A stretch of DNA of 64,000 nucleotides, taken from the NCBI GenBank assembly GCA_028551475.1, contig CM052357.1, forward strand, positions 868,001 through 932,000, read 5' to 3'. A program made the position numbers and the translations under genes. The stretch is from Casuarina equisetifolia (lineage: Eukaryota > Streptophyta > Magnoliopsida > Fagales > Casuarinaceae). Of the stretch, positions 57,301 to 64,000 are shown piece after piece. The notes beneath the pieces are model-generated. The model was given only the letters and a program-made list of their open reading frames with translations, was not told the DNA's origin and made no database searches. Within the stretch, counting starts at the first letter, position 1, and each line of letters starts with the position of its first letter.

Positions 57301-58091
57301 TAGTAATGGTGTTGCTCAATTACCAACCCATGCCACCTAGACTAAATGGTCCCAAGTTTAATGGCTAACTCCCCAACACCCTTTTTATCTTTTAAAACAA
57401 AATTACATTTATATGAAACTATTTAGGTGGTAAACATTAAAATATCAACATTGCGGAAGTACAAAATAGAAAGAGGCATGCAATTTTAAGTAAGAAGGCA
57501 TGTGCCAATATTTTCAACTATAGCTTACACTATGAACGAGGGCCTATAACACTTTTATAGGGGGTTGGGACACATCTATGCTTATGGAGAGAATAATTGG
57601 ATTGAATCATAAAGAAAAAGATTATGAAACTTCATAACAATTTACAATATTGCCTATCCCCTTTAGATACCGTACAACCATATTTCTTCTCTCGCCTTCC
57701 CTTATCTCAAAAGGAAACATAATTAAGAGAATACAACCAAAGTATGAAAGGGGAAATAACAAAAAAAGGAATAGTCATTGCTCTCAATGACCAAATATTG
57801 CTAATACTGACTTGAAGAGATCGTTCCGTGCTTGTTGCTTGTGGAATTTGCATTAACTCATCAAAATCATGGTGAATTAACTCATCAGTCACTCTAATCC
57901 GAATCTGCATTAAATTGCCAACCATAATAGTGATCTCCAGATCATGTCCTCCTTGACACCATAACGAGGAACTACCAATTTTGCTCAATCCGTCACTCAT
58001 GTTCTTGTCATTCAGGCCAATAGCTTGATGCCATAGATATTAGCTTCTAACTTCAACGTCTAGTCAATTTGAATCTCTTCATCCCAACTAC
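54389..58091. other. Intergenic downstream of CNL-B
   Basis: Collinear with 14944-18640. It holds the dispersed repeat at about 56225-56412. The minus-strand ORF at 57707-58000 overlaps the predicted 3' exon region of CNL-B and is probably untranslated sequence. No gene is supported. Confidence 0.5.
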
Positions 58092-58180
58092 CTGTTAAAA
58101 AAAAAAAGCTATAATTTACAATGTAAATTATGAACCAATGCAAGACTTAGAGCATGGAATTTTGGTGGGTCAATACTTAC
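58092..58180 (-). other. Predicted 3'UTR intron of CNL-B
   Basis: The same donor (ATAAG/GTAAGTATT) as CNL-A and an acceptor with a longer T run (TTTTTAACAG), giving 89 bp. Confidence 0.6.
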
Positions 58181-58224
58181 CTTATATTTTATATGAACTT
58201 TAATGCAATTTAATCCTTTAAGAC

Positions 58225-61035
58225 CTATCCTTGCAAACGGTCCAACAACTCTGAGTCACCAAGCTTGTATGTTTGATATCGTTCTCCTTTAATCTTGTAC
58301 CTAAAACGGACAACATTTATATTCTTGACTTTCCAATAATCATTTCCCCCATTTGGCTGCATATTTTGCACCAATTCTTTTTGCATTTCACATATGTCAA
58401 GAATCTTTAGGTTTTCCAAGTGTTGGATTCCAAATGGCACCTCCTTCATTTGTGGGCATGACCCAATCTCTAGATCCTCAAGAATTGGTAGTGATCCTCT
58501 ATCTATTTCAACTATCTTTACTCTTCTTAACCTTTGTAGTATGAGCTTTTTGAGTTTTTGAAAACCACCTACCTGAATATGTAGTTGTTCCCCATCATAG
58601 GCTTGATGAAGGTTAAGAAAAGCTAAGTTAGGTGAATTTTGGACACATGATAATGGATCTTCAGTCAAAAGTGAGAAATATAAGGATAAGTTAACTAAAT
58701 TATGAAGCTTTAGAATCCAATTGGGCAACTTCACTAATCGGCCCTTTAGAAAGATGAACTCTAAATATTTATGAGGTGATGAAATGTAATGTAAATCTAG
58801 AACCTCATCTTCATTAATTGAACTTGTTATCAATTCCTTAAGTTGGACCATACTTTCTATAGATGAGCACAAAACCCTGCCATTTTCAACCCTCAAATTT
58901 GAAACACCCAAAATTCGCAATTGACTCAACTTTCCAAGCTCTGTAAATATATTAATGCTTTTATGAGTAACATTTATAAATAATAATGATTGCAAGTCCT
59001 TTAAACATCCAATCCTACCACATACTTTGACTCCTTGAACTGCACTCAATCTACTTTCAATTTCAAAGTCATGGTAATAAGACAAAAGTTGTCTTAACTT
59101 ATGAAGCCCAAATATCACAGCTGGAAGCTCACGAACACGGGTTTCCACGAGGTTTAGAAGTTGTAGGTTTTTAAGCCTACCCATTGAGTTTGGAAGTATC
59201 TTAACCTTCGTTCTTCTTAAGTTTAGATGCTTCAAGTGGAATAAACTTCCCACTTCTTTAGGAAGATAATCAATGGGAGCATTTTCAAAGTCTAGCACTT
59301 TCAAGAGCTTGAATTTTTTAAACAATTTGACTATGAAAGTTCTAGACATTTCATTAACAATGAAGAGAATAGAACGGACTCGAGAATACTCAATGGTTTC
59401 TAAGACATTTTCTCTAGCATTAAGGATTGACAAGCATCGAGCTTTTCCATCAAAACTTGAATCATTTACCTCTAAAACTTGACAAAAATTTAGTTCTTCA
59501 GCCTTTGACCGGATGATCTCATGTAATAGGTCATGAATTCTATATTTTTTATGAAATTGATAGTCAAATTCTCCAAATGAAACTTGAACCAAGTTTCTTT
59601 GAACAAGTTCCATTAAGTAATCTTCAGCCACCTCTTCTGGTTGTTTTCCCTTACTAGCTTTTATAAAGCCCTCAGAAATCCATAAGTAAAATAATCTTAT
59701 ATTAGTAATTGAATAGTCTTCTGGCAAAAGACCAAAAAACAATAAGCAAGGCTTTAGGTAATAAGGTAAATCATAATAACTAAGAGCAAGAATTTTTTTA
59801 ACACTTCTAAAGTAGGGATTACTTTCTAACTCAAAACTAAGATTGTCAAGGAACTTTTGCCATTCTAAAGGAACCTTCTCCTTTGTTAACAATAAACCAC
59901 CAACCGCAATGATTGCAAGTGGTAGGCCTTCACATTTTTTGACAATGTCTAACGATAATTTCTTCAACTCTTCTGGACAACAACCTTGAAACTCAATTCG
60001 GAATGCCTTTTTGCAAAACAATTCCCATGCCTTATCCTCAAACAAGGGTTGAAGCTTGTAGACTTGATCAGATGGAGATTCTTTACAAAAAAGACCAATA
60101 TGATCACTACGTGTTGTTATAATTATCCTGCTACCTTTATCATTTTGTGGTAAAGCATGTTTGATAGACTCCCAAAATTGTATGTTCCAAACATCATCAA
60201 AAACCACAACATAACTCTTTTTTTGTAAAGATTTCCTCAACGTGCTAATTAGTGTGATCTCATCCATCATGTCTATTTGCTCTATAGTTAGTTGGTTTGC
60301 CTGGTAGATTTGTTTTGTTATGTTGATGAGTATCTTTTGCACATTGTAAGATTGAGATACAGTAACCCAAAAATGAATGTCAAAATGCCTTTCCACCCAT
60401 TCATTATCAAATACCTTTTTAACAAGTGTTGTCTTACCAATTCCACCCATGCCTACCACTGAAATGACTGAACGTCTACATGCTCCCTTTACCAACCAAC
60501 AAACCAACTCATGTTTCGTGGACTCAATACCCACAACTTCATTATCTTCAATAAAAAGTGAACCAACTCGGGGGTCATGCCACTTGACACTTGTTTCATC
60601 ATTGGAACTTGATCCTTGCTCTATGGAAGTAAAACCATACCTTATACTTCGTTCTTTGATTTCATGAATTGATATCTTTATATCTTTAATCTTGGTTGCT
60701 ATGCCATGACTAGGCTTTAGTTTTTTTATTGAACTACCAATTTTGTTAAGGAAAGCAATAAAACCTTCCTCATGACAATGTTGAGCAACATGAAGAACAT
60801 ATTCATCTATTACATACTCAATATGGTAGGCTACTTCCCTAACTTGTTTCACCCATGTTCTTACACCGTCTTCCAGATCTCCTCCTCTCTCTGCAACTTC
60901 AAGAAAACATTTGATGCTTTCAAGTTCATCTTTAAGGTCTTTAACTTCCTTGTGGATACCTTTTAGTAGTTTTGCTTCATGAACAATCAACTGAACCAAT
61001 TCATCGATGACAAGTCTCACAACTGTGTCTGCCAT
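58225..61035 (-). CDS. CNL disease-resistance protein, RPM1-like (936 aa, intact twin)
   Basis: A single exon of 936 codons, the recent duplicate of 18775-21585. All NB-ARC motifs are kept: P-loop GMGGIGKTT 195-203, VVVFDDVW 276-283, GSRIIITTR 301-309, GLPLAI, LLPEDYSI and IHD 500-502. By eye it differs from its twin at about 42 residues, roughly 16 in residues 1-510 and 26 in 511-936. A patch of five changes lies within residues 755-769 (SPHKYLEF against SPPQYLEH). It is presumably an intracellular immune receptor, possibly with a different recognition range. Promoter motif and 3'UTR intron are the same as in the twin. Confidence 0.95.
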   Translation of the reverse strand: MADTVVRLVIDELVQLIVHEAKLLKGIHKEVKDLKDELESIKCFLEVAERGGDLEDGVRTWVKQVREVAYHIEYVIDEYVLHVAQHCHEEGFIAFLNKIGSSIKKLKPSHGIATKIKDIKISIHEIKERSIRYGFTSIEQGSSSNDETSVKWHDPRVGSLFIEDNEVVGIESTKHELVCWLVKGACRRSVISVVGMGGIGKTTLVKKVFDNEWVERHFDIHFWVTVSQSYNVQKILINITKQIYQANQLTIEQIDMMDEITLISTLRKSLQKKSYVVVFDDVWNIQFWESIKHALPQNDKGSRIIITTRSDHIGLFCKESPSDQVYKLQPLFEDKAWELFCKKAFRIEFQGCCPEELKKLSLDIVKKCEGLPLAIIAVGGLLLTKEKVPLEWQKFLDNLSFELESNPYFRSVKKILALSYYDLPYYLKPCLLFFGLLPEDYSITNIRLFYLWISEGFIKASKGKQPEEVAEDYLMELVQRNLVQVSFGEFDYQFHKKYRIHDLLHEIIRSKAEELNFCQVLEVNDSSFDGKARCLSILNARENVLETIEYSRVRSILFIVNEMSRTFIVKLFKKFKLLKVLDFENAPIDYLPKEVGSLFHLKHLNLRRTKVKILPNSMGRLKNLQLLNLVETRVRELPAVIFGLHKLRQLLSYYHDFEIESRLSAVQGVKVCGRIGCLKDLQSLLFINVTHKSINIFTELGKLSQLRILGVSNLRVENGRVLCSSIESMVQLKELITSSINEDEVLDLHYISSPHKYLEFIFLKGRLVKLPNWILKLHNLVNLSLYFSLLTEDPLSCVQNSPNLAFLNLHQAYDGEQLHIQVGGFQKLKKLILQRLRRVKIVEIDRGSLPILEDLEIGSCPQMKEVPFGIQHLENLKILDICEMQKELVQNMQPNGGNDYWKVKNINVVRFRYKIKGERYQTYKLGDSELLDRLQG

Positions 61036-62639
61036 TGTTTTTACTTCGATCTTTACCTATTAAAAGACATTCTCACTATTAAGGAAGAACTTTTAACATT
61101 TAACGGCAATTAATATTAACCAAAGCTAAACTATTAGGGATTTTGAATACCTAACCCCCTTGAGAAAGTTGAATCAAGAGATTTTATAATCGTACAAGGA
61201 AGGAATCTTCGATAAGCATTGAATTCTGGATGGTACATATACGAGAGTTTAGCTGCAGTCAAACACTTCTGCTTTAATATTGACCAATCACAACCCACAA
61301 GTAAACCAGGCGTCAGCTTGGACCTTAAAATGCACACAATTATAGTTTAGCTACTGCATATTATTTTTTACTTGTTGAATTTCGCTTTCCATAAACAATC
61401 ACGTAAGAGGCCAACAAAGACCTCTTCGTCCTCTCCATACTAGCCATGAAGATGCGTAGACAAAGGCAAATGAGTACTGTTAAACCTTATGTTTCGGAAA
61501 GTGAAGTTACTTGCTCGAGATTGTACGCATATATTTCATGGACCTTGATGATGAAAATCTTAGCTTTAGGTATGGTCTAATTGAAATGGGTAATTTTTTC
61601 TAGTGGTGAATTCAACAGAAAGTGATGGAAGTATCTAATTAAAACAATCATCTACGATGATGATTATTAAAAGAATGATAAAAATAAATATTTGGGACTA
61701 AAAATGGTCTAAAACAAAAGGACATAGTGCACTTTGGCCTTAAAATATTGCAACCTCAGTTTTATAAAGAGAACCAACATTTCATATTATTAGATTGCTG
61801 TAAAATTGAGTTAATATCATAAACTAAAAAAGATGTATGAGTTAATATATGATGTAAAATTAAAAATATCATAAACTCAAAAAGGCTGCTGCCTTAAAGC
61901 TGAAATAAATAAAAGGTTTACGTAGAAACGTAAACACACACATAGACACACATAGACACACATAGACACACACACACATATAAATATATATATTGCCAAA
62001 TTCAAGAAGAAAAGGCCCTCACCTTCATTGTCAGGAGTTGGCCGAAACTGGTGAGAGGTAAAATTTATGGAGCAAATATTGCAATCATCTCATCCATTGG
62101 CTAGGCTGCAATGAAAAGACAAAACTTAGGACTGTTATAACAAATACCCTACATGTTAATATCAAAATTTCAGCAATGAACTCTACATGTAATTTAGACC
62201 TCGTTAATCGGTATGAGTGTTGCCGATTAGCTTTCCTTCAGTCGATTGGACAAGAAGTTAACTTCAACCAGTAGATTGAAACAAATAAACAAGCTTCCTG
62301 ATTCTTGCAGGAATTAGAGGAGAAAATATAAGAGACTGGTAAAACAAGAAGTAAAGAAAACAGGTAAATGGTATCCTTTTAGACTGGTAAAGGCGTTCTT
62401 TGACTAGAAGAGGACAAAGACTTTGCCTACGTCTTGACTTGTTGGGCCCTATTGACTACTATTCCTGGATAGAGATTGAGAGTCAGAATTAAATGCTAAT
62501 GAAAAATCTCTCAATAGCAAGAACTTAAACCAACTTCTTTTCTTCTCTAGATTTCAACTATATTGGTTGCATTTTATAGTCGATAAATGCAATTTAAATA
62601 GGTATGTTGTCTCTTAATTAACCTCTCAATAACCCCAAA
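61036..62639. other. Upstream region of CNL-B
   Basis: Collinear with 21586-23144. The CA/TA microsatellite near 61930-61993 is expanded relative to copy A, with three ACACACATAG-type units. No other gene. Confidence 0.6.
61280..61290. promoter_or_regulatory. W-box plus CCAAT motif upstream of CNL-B
   Basis: TTGACCAATCA lies 245 bp before the ATG, the same distance as in CNL-A. Confidence 0.5.
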
Positions 62640-62960
62640 AAATAAAAAATAAAAATAGAGACAGAAAAAGAGTCTCCAAGGGTCTTGTGGGTCTTTCTAG
62701 TTGGTAAATGCTCTTTTGAATTTAGGTTTACTTTTCTAAGACAGGCCAAAAATAAAAAATAAAAATAAAAACAGAAAAAGAGTCTCTAAGGGTCTTTCTG
62801 GTCTTTCTGGTCTTTCTAGTTGGTAAATGCTCTTTTGAATCTAGGTTTACTTTTCTAAGACAAGCTTGCTTTATCATGCGAGTAGCATGTTCAAAAACAG
62901 GTCTCAAATCTTGCTTTATCATGCGAGTAGCAAGTTCAAAAACAGGCCTCTCGTGACTTT
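62640..62960. repeat. Short tandem duplications, copy B
   Basis: The counterpart of 23145-23466. One unit has an extra GGTCTTTCT repeat. Confidence 0.8.
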
Positions 62961-63274
62961 GACTCTTCCACTCAACTACTTTCAGGGATGTGAGATTTTA
63001 ATTACTTATGACAAAGACCAGGAACGTTTAACACAAATTGATAGGCATTTGGTTTAAGTCTTGAGATTTTTATGTGTTAAATTTTTTTCAACTTTCTACT
63101 TTAGCTTGGTTGACAAGTAGTCTTAGCTTAAAAGTTAGAGAGGTATTTTTTTTCTTTTTTTATTTATTTTTATTTTTAAGTTTCAAGAAATTACGTTTTT
63201 AGTTCAAAAGGTATCATGTGAAATTGCATTGTTTAGCAGTAAAGTTATTGATTTCTAACCATAAGGTTCGCTAT

Positions 63275-63419
63275 CCTCAAAAACTTGCCCTTGCAGGCAC
63301 CCAAAGCACTCTAAATCACCAAATTTGTATGTTTGATATTGTTTTCCTTTAATCTAATATCTAAAATAGACAATACATACTTCCTTGACTTTCTAATAAT
63401 TTCTATTTTCAACAATGGA
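63275..63419 (-). pseudogene. NLR C-terminal tail remnant, copy B
   Basis: The counterpart of 23790-23935. The last 40 or so CNL codons with stops. Confidence 0.8.
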
Positions 63420-63895
63420 CAATCATGTATTGCTGCAGCTCGATCCTCTCTAAGACTCACTCTTGCCGATGCTTCAACAGTCTGAGCTAATAAAACTGAT
63501 TGGACGGTATGACGTGTTAGATATGTTGGTCGCACCGGTTATCACGACTTGAGAGATTTCATTGCTGGCTGAACGTGGGCCTCGTTATGAGATATGCCCA
63601 CGAATGATGGGCAACTGTAATCTTCCGTCAATAAAAGCTTGATGGGCAGCGCCATGAAGTTGAAGCTCAGACCCAAGCTCTTCGTAAAGAAGCAGCCAGG
63701 ACTCCTGAATCCATCGCTCTCAAGATGGTCACTGCACCGTCTGGTATTGGACACACGAAATTGCCATTCTTCTAACTTCTTGCAGCTATTTTCGTGGAAC
63801 ATCCATGACCCAGATGATGTCATTCGCCTCAGTCCAATTGTGAAGGAGCACAACAGAATCTTCTTCTTCTACACTTCTCTTACTGCTTGATTCTA
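63420..63895. other. Unidentified coding-like segment, copy B
   Basis: The counterpart of 23936-24412 with few substitutions. No family recognised. Confidence 0.35.
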
Positions 63896-64000
63896 TGCAT
63901 CAATAATAATAAATAATATCATGTTTTTAGGTGGAAGTGATCAAAGGGGTCACAGTTGTTAAAATCACTATTGTCTTGACTATATTACAAGGTCGTTACT

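Larger units (their letters stand above)
46906..64000 (+). repeat. Segmental duplication, copy B
   Basis: Collinear with 5967-24517 and running off the right edge. It lacks the TRIM and the solo LTR of copy A, preserving both empty sites. Confidence 0.93.

Noticed and set aside
57707-58000. 97-codon minus-strand ORF downstream of CNL-B
   Set aside because: It falls in the predicted 3' exon/flank, and no recognisable domain is present; probably untranslated sequence.
1-64000. A new multi-gene defence or biosynthetic system
   Set aside because: Apart from two duplicate CNL receptors and one doubtful small ORF, everything recognised is a relic or a mobile element; nothing supports a new system.

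Overview
This is nuclear DNA from a flowering plant, most likely a eudicot. The evidence is AT-rich intergenic sequence, single-exon coiled-coil NBS-LRR (CNL) resistance genes of the RPM1-like type, two Ty1/Copia retrotransposons of plant type, plant LTR miniatures (TRIMs), and decayed copies of plant genes (BAHD acyltransferase, DYW-type PPR, mitochondrial ribosomal mS33). The species cannot be named from the sequence alone. Nothing here is bacterial or organellar.

The backbone is a decaying NLR cluster built by segmental duplication. Segment A (about 5967 to at least 24517) and segment B (about 46906 to the window end) are collinear copies about 17-18.5 kb long. Each carries, left to right: a shared left end with short ORFs, an upstream-type region of an NLR with no NLR attached, a tandem TRIM-derived array, a C-terminal NLR remnant, a decayed exon-like piece resembling SET-domain lysine methyltransferases, one intact 936-codon CNL on the minus strand (18775-21585 and 58225-61035), a short tandem duplication, a 40-codon NLR C-terminal remnant, and an unidentified coding-like segment. 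The two intact CNLs differ at about 42 of 936 residues, with the differences concentrated in the LRR.

Left of segment A (1-5966) a young Copia element (164-5914) sits inside a BAHD acyltransferase fragment. Its right end is followed by a 52-bp inverted piece of its own LTR, exactly at the start of segment A. After the duplication, segment A alone gained a complete 335-bp TRIM (6727-7061) and a 1278-bp solo LTR (7868-9145).

The spacer between the segments (24518-46905) holds an older, broken Copia (25682-32198) whose 3' LTR was hit by a second solo LTR of the same family as in A. It also holds an mS33 pseudogene with a single premature stop, a PPR-DYW tail fragment, an NLR C-terminal half, an inverted NLR fragment with an internal LRR duplication, and a nearly full-length CNL pseudogene (41004-43813).

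Functionally, only the two 936-aa CNLs look able to make full proteins, presumably intracellular immune receptors. All three long NLRs share a TTGACCAATCA motif (W-box plus CCAAT) 245-287 bp upstream of the ATG, and the intact pair share a predicted 3'UTR intron. I found no CRISPR array, operon, convincing tRNA/rRNA gene, or clearly new multi-gene system. The most interesting signals are the birth-and-death architecture, the C-terminal bias of the NLR relics, the LTR hairpin at the duplication edge, the TRIM array and the orphan NLR upstream region.
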